Positions 21,801-33,437 of a DNA stretch of 64,000 nucleotides are shown one piece after another (the stretch's first letter is position 1; each line of letters opens with the position of its first letter). Source of the stretch: Verticillium longisporum (taxonomy: Eukaryota > Ascomycota > Sordariomycetes > Glomerellales > Plectosphaerellaceae); NCBI GenBank assembly GCA_019188255.1, contig JAETXT010000004.1, positions 2,046,001 to 2,110,000 of the forward strand, in the 5' to 3' direction. The notes below the pieces were generated by a model. That model ran no database searches. It was given only the letters and a program-made list of their open reading frames with translations, and was not told the origin of the DNA. The translations under genes were made by a program, and so were the position numbers.

Positions 21801-24106
21801 CTCCTGATGTCTCCCTGTCGTCACAAGCCTGTTATTCCCTCGTCTGAGGAGAAGGGAGGGGGCCCCGCCAGGACTCACAGCACTCACTCAGCCTACAGCA
21901 CATCGCAGAGTGCAGGTGGGGAGATGCTGGTTGGTCCAGCTGTCAATGCAAGTAGGCAACCGGGGAACACATGCCACGCCTTGAATCAAAACAGTTCATG
22001 CCTGAATGCGCTGGACGTCGTTAGCATGGTCGCTCTGGGCACGTCGCTCAACCGCAAGGCCGGAGACCCCCGGCAGCCCCGTCAGCCCAGAGACGTCACC
22101 GATGGGGAACCAGAAGCGGCACTCTAGGCTCGGCTCCCTGGCAAAGACGAACCGACCCGTCGGCCTCGCCTTGCCGGGGCCTTGCCAACGCGGCCCCCAT
22201 TCACCATCAACCCACCACTGCTGAATGCCCTTAACTTATAAGGTACTGTTACATGAGGACTGGGCAGCCATGCACCGGCTGACCATGTATCTTCGATTCG
22301 ATGCGGCAGAGGAGCGGCAGCATGGACGGGTATTATCGCAGCTGGGAAGCGCGCATCACATCGGGAGCTAACACGTCTCGTCTCCATCTGCCTCCACGCC
22401 CATGCGCCCATCTCACGCAGATCCGTCCACTCATCCCCCAGAGTGGTCCCAAAGCGGTATCGCGTCGCCTTCACCGCTCCTCGACTGTAAACCTCGAACA
22501 ACACGCCAAACCCCGACATCGACCAACCAGCACTGCGCCATGGATGCAGCTTCGTTGTATTGCGGCGGGCAGCAGCGCAAAATTTTCTCGAAATGTTTTT
22601 TTTTCTCGGTCCTCGACATGAGACACGACCCTCCAATGGCCCTGCTCCCACCATGGTTCGCCGCCGTCACGTACATGGGCCGGGCAAATTGGTGCAGTTC
22701 GTGGCGGCGGGAAGACGCAGTAACGCAGAAGGCAACAGGGAGGCAGGCAAGTAAGACGAGGCAGCCAGTGCATTGACGCAGCAGGGGTCCCCAATCGGTC
22801 GACTTGCCTTTGCATTTGTGCCGACTTACCTTACCTCCCGGCCGCAGTACACTTGTCCTCTCGTGCGTGGCTGTCTGACGATGCCGCCCCATTCAGCATC
22901 CACATCCACACCCAGCCACTCACTTTTTTTCAGCGGCTTCTCTGCAAAGACGAGTCCTTTCAAGCGGTCAGACCCGAGATGGGGCGCAAGGCTTGACAAG
23001 GCATCCCTTCATCGCCCGTGGCGCTGCCTTCAGGTTGGAAAATTGGGTCCGATGAAGACAAGGCGAAACTGGTGCTGCAAGTCACGGTACGTAACCTCCA
23101 AGCCGGGCCAAGCGGGCACAGAGCGGGAATCGTATCGACACTTTCAAAGGCACGACATAGGACGTAAATAGGGCACCTCGTGGGCAGGACCTTATTACCT
23201 CGGCTGGTAAACTCGTCAAGGGTGGTGACTACAGGTTCTCTCGCAGTTGTCCACAGGTATGGGTCACCAGTCTGATCTCTAAGCTTCATCCGCGGAAGTA
23301 TGGTTGTCGCGTGGTAGTTGTCAAGTACCGGGGCCAGAAAACACCTCAATAGACGTGGATCTCCACCGCTCTCCGGTACAGAAGCGATCGAAGGCCAACC
23401 CGTCTGCTTCCGACCCGGCACCGGCGGCCGTGGCCGGTAGTGTTCCAGCAGAGGCCGAGAGGTGGCCAAGCTGCCAGTGGCCGCCACTGTCACGGCGATG
23501 CAAGCCACAGTGTTCCTGAGGCGGAGTGTGTCGACGTCGTTAGCTTCATGGCCCAAGATCCTGGAGCCGACCAAGAAACGGGAGGCTGAACCTTCACAAC
23601 GAGCCGTTCCTACGCCCGTGGCTTCTCAGACACGCCGTGCTTGCAGGACCAGGCTCGGAAACAAGCGGGTCCCAGGACCGGAGCTCACCATACGCGATGA
23701 TGAGCTGGACAATGCTACCAGACAAAGGTATCCGGGCTGGTTGAGTCGGCCTCGAGCATCTTGGTGCACCCTGATGCATTCTTTGTCTGGCAAGACAGTC
23801 ACCTGCCCCCTAAGCCCTCGGTTTCGCTGAAAGCACTCCGCTCTTAAGCCAAGGCTCACATTTTAAGGTTCCGAGCATCATAGCCAGTTGCCCCTGATCA
23901 TAAGATAGCCCATGGGTAATATTGCCACGGTAAAGTGACACCTTTCACCGTCCCAACCCTTCCTGCATCGTGTCCAGAGAATACCCCGCACCGCATCATT
24001 GACGTCCTCCCCTTGTGCCTCACCACCGTATCCGCCGCTTCTGCCAACCGCCAAGTAAAGAGAACGCAGTGGGACGGTGTTCACCAGTCGTCAGCCCCTA
24101 TACGCC
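18850..24106. other. 5.2 kb gene-poor divergent region
   Basis: Lies between divergent starts of the WG-repeat gene and the DUF7053-like gene. It holds GTAGGTACCTTAGGTAGG-type clusters at 20630-20660 and 20990-21045, and CT-rich promoter-like DNA. No complete gene could be built. One open frame at 19295-19603 has protein-like character but neither an ATG nor a splice model (see findings). Confidence 0.5.
20990..21045. repeat. TACCTAGGTA-type motif cluster
   Basis: Several overlapping GTAGGTAC, CCTTAGG and CCTAGGTAGG elements in both orientations. Similar clusters recur near 20640, 30890-30935, 31275-31315, 31755 and 31975-32025. Confidence 0.75.
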
Positions 24107-24712
24107 ATGCCCGTCACGCAAACCTTCATCATCCGCACGCCCATGCCGGCATCCATCCCGCCCGCCACCGTCCTCGCCCACCTCCACCAGCACGGCCCCG
24201 TCTTCCGCGCCAAAGACTCCATCACAGCCTGGGACGCGATCCCCGTGCCGTACGCCTCCATCGCCAACGACCCGTTCTTCCTCCCGGACGCCGACAGCAT
24301 CGCCGCCTACCGCGTCCGCGAGACCATCCCCATCCTCGGCTCCGTCCGCGCGCCGCTCCGCTTCCCGGCCGTGTTCCAGAACGGGCCGACCGGCATGCGG
24401 GTCAGGGTCGACGCGCCCGGCGGCGTGCGTGTCTGGACGCAGTATATCGTGCGGAAGCGCGGATCGGGCCCCCTGGGCGAGAAGGCGCGCGGCGGCGGCG
24501 AGGAGACGTGGTCTGACGGGGAAGACGACGCCTCGGACAGCAGAGGGTGGGAGATGGTCGAGATCCTGAGGATGCAGGGGCCCCGCTTGTTCATGCCGTT
24601 CGCTTCCGGACAGGCGAAGAAGGCGCATCAGGACAGCAGCCGGAAATTCATGAAGCAGCTTGTTGACGCCGGGCAGGGCAGCGCGCAGGTGACGGAAGGC
24701 CGGGACGTGTGA
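24107..24712 (+). CDS. DUF7053-like protein
   Basis: Single-exon frame of 201 residues from the ATG at 24107; the frame is open farther upstream but only through a GTG. The N-terminal pattern (PMPASIPPATVLAHLHQHG) and the C-terminal pattern (GWEMVEILRMQGPRLFMPFASGQAKKAH...) match what I remember of DUF7053, a fungal family of about 180-220 residues thought to adopt an SRPBCC-like lipid-binding fold. The middle has an arginine/valine-rich beta segment (GMRVRVDAPGGVRVW) and an acidic Gly/Asp insertion. No signal peptide or membrane helix. Function is unknown. It converges on the MDR oxidoreductase with a 196 bp gap. The assignment is from pattern memory, so moderate. Confidence 0.65.
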   Translation: MPVTQTFIIRTPMPASIPPATVLAHLHQHGPVFRAKDSITAWDAIPVPYASIANDPFFLPDADSIAAYRVRETIPILGSVRAPLRFPAVFQNGPTGMRVRVDAPGGVRVWTQYIVRKRGSGPLGEKARGGGEETWSDGEDDASDSRGWEMVEILRMQGPRLFMPFASGQAKKAHQDSSRKFMKQLVDAGQGSAQVTEGRDV

Positions 24713-24908
24713 ACCATTGCTGCTGCAGTGAAGAGAGCCAGCGTATAGAACAGCGACAAACACGGTTCTCGACATGTATCTCTGTTGCTGATTTCTCGTG
24801 TCCATTCGTCGCCAGATGTTGGGGGTTTGGCGTGGTATCTATGCTACCCATTTCCGTTTTTCCATCTTCTCAATCCTCTCACAGCTTGGCCTCGTTTCTG
24901 CCATGCAG

Positions 24909-26062
24909 TCAAATCGTATAGACGAGCTTCCCAGCGCTCACCTTGCCCTCCTTCATCTCCTTCAAGCCAACCAGCACGCCCTCGAGCCCCTCGCCACCGC
25001 GGTTCGCGATGACGCGGATGGGCTTCATCTTGCCCTCGGCCAGCAGACGGCGACTGAGCTCCCAAAAGGTCTTGCCAAACTCGTAGTTCTCCTTGACGGC
25101 CGGCTGGGTGCCAATGTAGGTGTACTCCTCGCCAAAGATGGTGTAGTACAAGCTGAGCTCGACCTTGATCTTGTCGTTGACCTCGGCGACCTTGGTGCGC
25201 GACACGGGCAGCAGCGTGGCAATGTGGCCGCCTTCGTCTGCGAGGCAGCGGGCCGCGATGAGGGCCGACTCGTTGGTGGACTGGCAGTCCCAGGCGTGCC
25301 TGAGCTGGCCGTTTGTGTAGGCGCGAATGTCGTCGACGAGGGTGGGCGACTTGTAGTCGAAGACGGCGTCGGCGCCGAGGGACTTGACGTAGTCAAAGTT
25401 GTGGGGCGAGGCGGTCGTCACGACGGTGAGGCCCGAGAGCTTGGCGTACTGGATGCCCGAGATGCCCATGGCCGTGCTGCCGCCGTAGATGAGGATCGGG
25501 AACGGCTTCTCGGCGGGGGAGGAGGGGAGGGGCAGCTTGAGGGTTTGGTAGAGGCCTTGGCCCTGTGCATCTCGTCAGTCGCCCATTGGATAGTGCACAC
25601 GCGGGGCCAGAATTCCCTGGGAGATATAAAAGGAAAGGATGGGGAGGGGCTTACAATGGTGGATACGGCAATGCCGAGCGTGGCGGCCTCCTCATCGCTA
25701 ATGTTGTCGGGTGTCTTGATCTGCAGGTCGCCCTTGACGGCAATGTAGCGCGCAAAGCTGCCGTCCGTCTCGCGCAGGCCATTGGAGCCATTGACGGGTC
25801 CGCAGATGCGGTCGCCCTTCTTGAACGCCTTGGTCACGCCGGAGCCGACCTCCTCAACGACGCCGGCGTAGTCGCAGCCAACCCAGCTGTTCTCGCAGGG
25901 CATCTTATCGGCGAGGTCAACGTGCTTCCAGTCGGTGGGGTTGATGGCCACTGCCGTCGTCTTGACGAGGATGTAGTCATTGGCGGGCAGCTTAGGGATG
26001 TCGACGTCAACAACCTGGGCGTTGCCCGTGGCGACGATCTTGACGGCTTGGTTGGCGGGCAT
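24909..26062 (-). CDS. MDR-family NAD(P)H oxidoreductase (enoyl reductase/quinone oxidoreductase type)
   Basis: Two exons, 25655-26062 and 24909-25562, with a 92 bp intron (GTAAGC...CACAG). The 353-residue product is the usual length for zinc-independent medium-chain dehydrogenase/reductases. The N-terminal GroES-like domain shows NPTDWKHVD and GCDYAGVVEEVGSG. The Rossmann domain has YGGSTAMGISGIQYAKLSG for NAD(P)H binding and FDYKSP downstream. Catalytic-zinc ligands of alcohol dehydrogenases are absent, pointing to enoyl or quinone reduction as in LovC/ToxD-type trans-enoyl reductases. No polyketide synthase is nearby, so a general detoxification role is as likely. The first ATG of the frame is at 26062. 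A run of CTCAATGCTT repeats sits just upstream. Confidence 0.88.
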
Positions 26063-26417
26063 GGTGGGCGATGTTGTGGTGGTGTTTCTGCTCAATGCTT
26101 ACTGCTCAATGCTTAATGCTCAACGCTGGAACAATTGAAAAGTTGGTAGTTCGAGAGTCGTTTTCGAGAAGACGACAAGGGAGCAGCCGTTGCCTTTTTT
26201 GTACGAGGACCATGTTCCATAACGTTGTCGCGGACTGCCTGATTTCAAATCAGACATCCACTGTCAGCAGAAATCGGACTTAACCCCGCCTGTGATGCGG
26301 CGACCAGGTGAGCGCCGAAGCCAGTCGAAGTGGCCCCGTGGGGTGGCACCGGCGGCGGGATCGCCTCATTGACTCGAACTGTCCCTCGGCCCAGAAGGGA
26401 GTAGATGTCACTGACTG

Positions 26418-26450
26418 TACGCCGCCCTACGCCGCCCTACGCCGCCCTCC
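26418..26450. repeat. 10-bp tandem repeat TACGCCGCCC
   Basis: Three head-to-tail copies, the last with a C ending that diverges. Confidence 0.85.
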
Positions 26451-26749
26451 GTGTGGTCGGTTTTAGCCAGTGGCCTCGGCAAGACGTCGAAGCTTTTGCC
26501 GATCATCGGGTTTCCCGACAATGCCTATCCTTGGGCGAGTTGCTGATTGCTCGTCTTGGTTCCGCCAGTGTATCATCGTTCCAAGCAGCATGAGTTGTTC
26601 TCAAGCTCAAGTGCTTCTCGCCCACGACTGCCAAGCTTCGTGGCTTCAAGGTTAGGCGTTGACGGGAGGCGTAGAACATACTGAGGTAATGTGTGGTACC
26701 TTGACGAAGTACCGTAGCATGCGTGGGGCAAGCGTGGCCCCGCATCCAC

Positions 26750-26782
26750 GACGGGCCATGACGGGCCATGACGGGCCACGAC
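26750..26782. repeat. 10-bp tandem repeat ACGGGCCATG
   Basis: Three perfect or near-perfect copies in a non-coding stretch. Confidence 0.85.
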
Positions 26783-27335
26783 GTTCAACCCGAGAGCTCG
26801 GACACAAGGGTTGCGACTGCCCTGACCAAGTCCAAGCAACACGCGTATCGGTGGCCGTCAGCCAATGCTGACACGACAAACTCGCCTTGCAATGGGATCA
26901 ACGTAACGTTCATTCAGCGTGGTATCTATGTAGAAACAAGGCCATCTATCGTCCAGAATTCACCAATCCGAGCCCGAGCCTGAGCCCGACACCAAGCCGG
27001 TCCTCTCGAATGCGTTGTGCCTCTGTCCCACCCGAGTACCCGTTTCCAAGCCCCCCCGTCAAACAACGCCGGGTTCATGGTAGGTAATGACAAGTCGTAG
27101 GTCCTATAAAGGGAATCGCAATGAAGAAGAAAAAAAATATGTCGTCGTAAACTTGTAAGCGACCAAGAAGCCGCGTCAACGGGTGGGGCCCGTAAGAAAT
27201 CGATAAGGTCGTCGTGACCAGGATGAGAATGGCCATGAAACATCAGCAAGTCGCAAACTTAACGCAACGCAACGCAACACACGAGACCCGGAATACGAAA
27301 GAAAAGAAAAGACGAGAAGAAGAACAAAGGCACAC

Positions 27336-29495
27336 CTAGCGACCGCCATAGTCGCTCGCATAGCCCACCTCGCCAAAGTTTTGGCTCACACCTCCGTCAC
27401 CGAATCCCGTACCCGGGCCGCTGACGTATCCGCCTTCTTCGCCCTCGTAGTCGCTAGCATCAAACGAAGACCGTCCCGAAATATCGTCCTCCATGCCACT
27501 GTTGGCATCCTGGCCTGACCAGTTCATGCCCGCCAGTGCAGGGTATTGCACCAGCAGGGCTTGCGGCAGCCACTGGCCGTTGGGGTCCATGGGGTAGCCA
27601 GGAGGAGCCTCCAAGCCGCCCACCTGGGGGGCCGTCATGTTGTGCGCCATGTTCTGCATGCGCTGCTCCTGCCAGACACGGTTCCTCTCGACCATCTCCT
27701 CGTCGAGCAACGGCTTGATACAGATCCGACCAGCTTCTGACCTGAAGTGCCTGCCGAGAGCGTCGGCACGAGCAAACCGCCGTCCGCAGCCCCACTGACC
27801 GCCGGCTTTGAGATCGCCCTTGCAAACAAACTTCTTCTCGCCCGAGTGAAGGCCCTCGTGACGTTTGCGATCGTGCTGGCGCGCAAAGGCCTTGCCACAC
27901 ACGGTGCAGACAAACGGCCTCTCGTCCGTGTGGGTCCGCAGATGCGATCTCAGGTTGTACGCGCGAGTAAACCGCTTGGGACACAGGTTGCACTGGAACG
28001 TCGCCGGGTGCTTCTGGACTCTCTTCGCGTTGCCACTGTCCTGCGCATTCTGGTACTCTGGGTCTGCCAATCGCAGGGCAATCACGTTGTTGGGCACTGC
28101 AGATGTCGACTGACGCCTCCTGGAAGGACTCGTGCCCTGGCGGTCGAGAGGTGACAGAGAGCGCGCCGCGTCTGATCGAGGAGAAAGACCCGAGTTCATA
28201 TGAGGGGAGAGGCCCGCGTCTGAGTTGCTGTGAAGACGTCCCACAATCACGTTTCCTCCGCTGTTGAACGGGTCCGTGACGGCGCGAGGGCGCGACCGCG
28301 GTCGTCCTGCAGTTATTTGGTCAGTTTGGCGTCTGAGATGCTTGCAGGTTCATGAAGGCTTACCTCGCTCTGGTGGTGTCAACGAGTCTTGGTCCATGGG
28401 GGGTTTCGGTGGTTCGAACGAGTTCTGGCGAGCTGCTGGCGCAAACTCAATATTGATCGCGGGAGCCATCTGCGGCATTTCAGGACCGCTGTGCTGCTGA
28501 AGCGTGGGGAAAGCTTCCGACGACTGCAGCCCGCCGTATGTGCTGTGATTTGCCATGCCATAGGTCGGCTGCTGGTGGAGATCGGTCATCGACTGGGGAA
28601 GAATGCGCGGCGACATGGCCGGGCTATGCGAGGGGCTTCGCGACGCCTGAAGGTTCGGGCTGCTGTGGGTAGCGTCGGAAATGGTGAAGCTGTCGAACCC
28701 CTGCATTGAGGAGAAGAGGGCAGGGTCGGTAGGGCGTTGCATGGGCGAGTGGTTCCCGATGCCCTCGAAGCTGTCGGAGCTGACGAGGTTCGGCGATGGC
28801 GCAGCAGACGAAACATCAGAGTGTGCTGAAGGGCTTCTCCTATGGCCCTGGAACTGCGGCTGGGTCCAGTCGCTCATCTGGTTGGGGAGAAGGGCGGCTT
28901 CCGGGCCAAGTGACGCATGCCGTGAGTGGGTGCCCGGGGGCGACGAGAACTGGTGTTGGTTGAAAGAAGGGGAGTGGTGAGCAGAGCCGGGTTGGTGAGG
29001 ATCAGGGTTCAGCATATGGGGAGGCGTGGGGGAATGATGACTCTGGGGCATGGCCATCGCGCTCATGTCGGCGGGATTGAGAGTCGGGTCGAAAAGAGGC
29101 GAGTTGAAGTGATCCCCCTGGCCTGGACTGTTGGCTGGAGGAAACAGAGAAAAGTCGTTGCCGGCAAAGGTCGGAGCGAGGAAGGCCTGGCTCGCTTGAT
29201 TGCCGGCGAAGCCGGTCGGGTCGTTCAGGCTGGTCTGTCCGAATGACTGACCAGGCTGCTGGCTGTTGAGGAAGCTACTGCTGTTGTTAAAGGCTGTGAA
29301 GTCGGGATTGGACGAGGTGGCTCCGCCGGCGAAGGCTTGGGTGGCAGATTGATCCAGACCGAGACCGAGACCGATGGAGGGCTCATTCTGGGCCGGGTAC
29401 GGAGCGGGGGACGTAGAGTGTTGTTGTTTTATATGAGGCTGCTGTTGGTGGCCGGCAGACGGGGACCGCCCGCGATGTTGAGCTTGCTGATCCAT
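27336..29495 (-). CDS. CRZ1: Calcineurin-responsive C2H2 zinc-finger transcription factor Crz1
   Basis: Two exons, 28364-29495 and 27336-28306, with a 57 bp intron (GTAAGC...CTGCAG), 700 residues. The N-terminal half is Gln/Ser/Pro-rich with many SP sites. PAINIE near residue 346 matches the PxIxIT-type calcineurin docking motif. The DNA-binding region at about 480-575 has two classical C2H2 fingers ([46 protein letters not shown] are the finger cores) and a third, degenerate Cys-His unit ([16 protein letters not shown]), the Crz1 arrangement. In fungi, calcium activates calcineurin, which dephosphorylates Crz1 so that it enters the nucleus and turns on ion-stress, wall and virulence genes. 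The ATG at 29495 follows a gene-free leader of more than 1 kb. No odd residues in the fingers. Confidence 0.94.
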
Positions 29496-32400
29496 GGTTG
29501 GGGACGTGTCGTGAGTACGTCAGGTCCAAGAGCGACGTTGCGTGAATGTTGCTGTCTTTAGAAACAAAGTATGTTGCGGTGCGAGGCAGTTTGGCAGTCA
29601 GCCTTTCCAGGGACGGCACCGCCCTGGGGCTGTGCTTAGGCGAGTCGAGTGGTGGGCGCCGGCGGGGGTCGGGGAACCTTGGCGCGCGTGCTCTTGCGAT
29701 CGTCCTGTGATAGGCCGCTCGGGAGCTCTGGTGGACGCTGTGAAGCAGAGGTCGAGTCAGAGGAATGGTCTCTGTCAGTCGTGCTAGTCGTGAGACAGGT
29801 CTTGGGGCGCCGGCGGTCGGGGTGCTTTGTGAGGGAGAGGGCCGGAAATGGTTGTGTGACTGGGGACTCGTCGGTGTGAGTTGGGGAGGAATAAATGGCT
29901 GGGGGTGACGGATGACACGAGACGAGTCGAGACAAGACAAAGCGAGGCGAGCGGCGGCCGGACGTCCTTGCGCGGATTTGGGGAACTCGCCAGTAGAAAG
30001 GACTTTGCTGATGCTGGCGCGGCGTCTCAAGAGCGTAGTGCAAGAGAGTACAGAGGTGCAGAAAGCCCAGTGTGTTGGCGCCTGACGATTGTGCTGGTCG
30101 CTTCGAATGAACCCAAACAGTGACGGGACAGGGTGGGCAAGTGCTCGCTCGGTACCTAGGTATGGTGAGGAGGGGTTCCACCCTTTTCTCACCGTCACCT
30201 ACTCTGGTGCTGGTTTTCTGATGCAGTGTGCGCCGGTTCCCAAAGTGGATGGTGCCCACAAGGCTGTGCACGTTTGAGGTACGCGGTACGCTGTCAATGG
30301 TGGTGGTGGTCGTGGTACTTATTGGGGTATTGGGTTCCCTGGTCGATGGGGGAGTGGTCCAAGAATCAGGTCTCAAAGAAACAAGGCGAGTTGGAGCAAA
30401 GACCAGTCTAACCACCTCGGTTTGGTGTGCGATGAGACAGGTACATGTACCACGATGATGTCTTCTTACTTGAACGTCGAAATACACCTTCTGCTTCGGA
30501 CCGGATTGGCACGGACTAGTCGATGCCAAGGCCTTCTGGGCCCCTAGGGTAGATGAGCGCTGGAGCCTCGTTGGTGACTGGATTGATGAAGCACTGTGTA
30601 GGTGAATGCGCACAAATGGGTCGCGGATAGACCGAGTACAACTAGGTAGCGGCTTGGGGCGTTATAGTTGTGGTACTGACGATGGGCCTGCGAGGGGGGG
30701 AAATGTGCAACAGGAAGAGCGATGGTGGGAGCAGTGGTAAGCGCGGGGTCGATGGTACTTGGGGAAGCAACAGATTGGCGCTCGTGACTTGTGACCGACT
30801 GGCGGGCGAAGAGGGGAGGTCCCAGATACGCTGTTGTCGAAAACGCCGGGATGAAGATGAAGGTGATGGAATGCACTGAGGCCGTGGAAGGTAGGTACTT
30901 CGCTACCTCACCTAGATAGGTCCCTTAGGTAGGTAGGTGCCTGCTGTCCTTCCTCAGAGCACCTAGATGGGGTTGGGAGCAGAAGTCTCGGCGTGCGGGA
31001 AAGTCAAAGAGATGTGCTTGACAGTGCGGTACCCAGTAAAGCACTCAAGTGAGAGACGAGATGAGACGGGCTTGGAGATGAGATGACGAAGGAAGGGGAC
31101 CCTGTCAGTGTCTTGGTAGTGTCGAGAGCTTGATCGCGCTGGGCAAGGTAGGAGATGGGATATGAGCGAATGAGTGGGTTTAGGACATGGGCTGCCTCCG
31201 TGCATTCGACTTAGCAGAGCAGTAGCCCATCCGTCGCCTCAAGGGCGAGACCTCGCTGACTACAGCATATCGTGCCTAGGTAGGTAAGGTACCTAGGGTA
31301 CCTAGGTAAGGCAGGTAGTAGTAAGGCGCTGGCATGGGACGAGTCCACGCGTTGGAATGGGTAGGTCGGCAGGCAGCACGGCAGGGAAGTGAAAGGGGGC
31401 ACTTGATTACTTTGACTTTTTGGACGAGAGATTGCCTTGCACAATTGCCTGGTCTTGGCAACGGTAGCGCCTGACAATAGGCCAGCACGCCCGCGATCTC
31501 TTGTCCTCGCCCAAGGCATCGACCATCCGTGTGGTGTAGTGAGATGAGGCGGGACGAGGCAGGAACAGCCGGGAGGGGTGTGCGCCTGCTTTGTCCTTCA
31601 CCCATGCCTTCCGTCCGAGATGACACTACGCAGCGCTTATGGCCTGCCTGTCTGTGTAGGTACTGTAGGTGATGAGGCACGCTCTGGAAGCCCCTACTCC
31701 GTACCCATGGCCAGTCACATGATGCAGCGTTGTCTACTATGTACTATGTACATACCTACCTAGGTACCTAGTATGAACTCTGTCGTGTCGTGCCAGACCC
31801 TGCTCACTGGCAGATACCGTTTCCTCGTTCACCAATCGACTGTCTTTGGTGCCTCGCCACGCGCAACCTGCGGGAGGCACAGTCATTAGCCTCAACTTTC
31901 AGGTTCCAAGCTTGGCCACCGGGCACCAAGTTTCTAGGCTGGTTGGAGCGGGCGCCTGGCTTCCAAGAGCCACCTAGGTACCTACCTATCCAAGAACCTT
32001 ACGCAGGGCAGGTACCTACATGTACCTCCCCTGGTCCAGCTCGACGGCAAAACGGCCCACGGGGACATGCACACCCCCGGCGACGACATATTCGCATGTT
32101 GACCCAAGATCAATCCATATTCTTCAATATGCATTTGGCACAAGCCTACGAAGACCAACACACCCCAAACCTCACTACCTGGGCGAGCTACTCACCAAGC
32201 CAGCCCTCCTACTACCTCTGCGTCAACATGCATGGCTGGCTTTCGAGCTTGGGGTTGTACACCGCTTGTCAACTGCTCACCGAGTCCAGGGTCCAGCAAT
32301 GACTTGTTCAGAGTCTGCACAGCCCCGACCATTCGCGGCCCGCCTACGTACAGTACTACGCGATGACCTCACCAGCATTCCCATCAACCCCCAGCGTCGT

Positions 32401-33437
32401 GAGCCGGGAACCGAATGTCTACGAGGCCCCTTTGTCGGCATCTTCGTCGTGAAGCTTCTTTCGACCCGCCGTGTCCTGGCCAATGCAACTTAAGCTTGTT
32501 TCGACCCATCCGACACGTTTCAGACAAACTCGTCGAGCTACGCGATTCGGCCGTCCCACACGGCCCCTCCCCTATAGATGGCCGGCAACGGCGTGGCCTC
32601 ATCTGTGGCGGGGTTGCATGTCGCCTGAAGCTCTCCTCGACTCGACCACCCACCTGCCTGTCCCGGGGTTATTTATAGAACTGACGCCATGACTGCCCGC
32701 GGGGTAACGGTAGGGGCAATGTTAGTGATTGATGAAGCATCTCCAGGGTCTCGTCCCGGGCCGTGTCCTGCCCGCCGTGTATACGATTTCCTCCTCATGA
32801 CTACGGTAACGCACATCTAGGGACAGCCATTATCCGTCGAACCATGTGGCAGATCGCGCTGTGTTTTGTTGGACCGCGTTATCGCCCCCTTGGAGATGCT
32901 CGGGCAGTGCTGCCAAGATAACTGTCGATCCCCTAGTCGATCTTCGCGTCTGGACCTGCGGCTTCGTGGCAGGTCCCCAACCCCGCGTCGCGCCCTCGTT
33001 ATTGGTGCCTGCCTATCATGGACTGAAGCGGAGATGTGCTGGATATCGGACAAGTCTGCCTTACCTCTTGGCAGTTGTGGGTTGATTACTGGCACACAAA
33101 ACTCAATGCCATGATGGTGTCTCGGGCAGTGCAGCACCGGTTCTCCCACGACTTTAAAGGATACGATGATGCCAAGATGCGTCGATGTGCATCGTGACAG
33201 GTGATAGGAGCAGTTGAAAGAAGCGGTGACCAATTGGCCATCCCCAAGTCTTGATCATGGCCATCTGATGAAGGCAGTTTGCAGATATTCTACACGGAGG
33301 AGGGTGCGTCCAGCGGCTAACTCCTAAAAAAAGCATCAAACTCCCCAGTCTAATGGTATCATCGGTTCGTGTTGTACAATTCTGCCCTGGTTCCTTTTTC
33401 TTCCGATACTGACAAAGAGAACCTGTCAGTGAAGTCC
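29496..33437. other. 3.9 kb region upstream of CRZ1
   Basis: Probably the CRZ1 promoter and long 5' leader on the left and the AOX 3' flank on the right. TACCTAGGTA-type clusters occur at 30890-30935, 31275-31315, 31755 and 31975-32025. The open minus-strand frames at 29383-30613 lack protein-like character. No gene supported. Confidence 0.5.
31270..31320. repeat. CCTAGGTAGGTAAGGTACCT cluster
   Basis: Overlapping palindromic CCTAGG, GGTACC and TAGGTA elements packed in about 50 bp. Confidence 0.75.

Larger units (their letters stand above)
26063..27335. other. Intergenic between MDR gene and CRZ1
   Basis: Contains the MDR promoter and the CRZ1 3' flank. Short direct repeats: CTCAATGCTT-like at 26091-26125, TACGCCGCCC x3 at 26418-26450, ACGGGCCATG x3 at 26750-26782 and AACGC x3 to 4 at 27261-27280. 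No gene seen. Confidence 0.55.

Noticed and set aside
22960..23574. 204-codon minus-strand frame
   Set aside because: No domain, signal or neighbouring exon; composition looks random.
29383..30613. Open minus-strand frames upstream of CRZ1
   Set aside because: Pro/Ser/Thr/Arg-rich translation without domain, typical of GC-rich leader DNA; more likely UTR/promoter.
31790..32302. 170-codon plus-strand frame
   Set aside because: It contains translated TACCTAGGTA repeats and no protein-like pattern.
33339..33410. tRNA-like string near the AOX 3' end
   Set aside because: Has GGTTCGTGT but no matching T stem or acceptor pairing.
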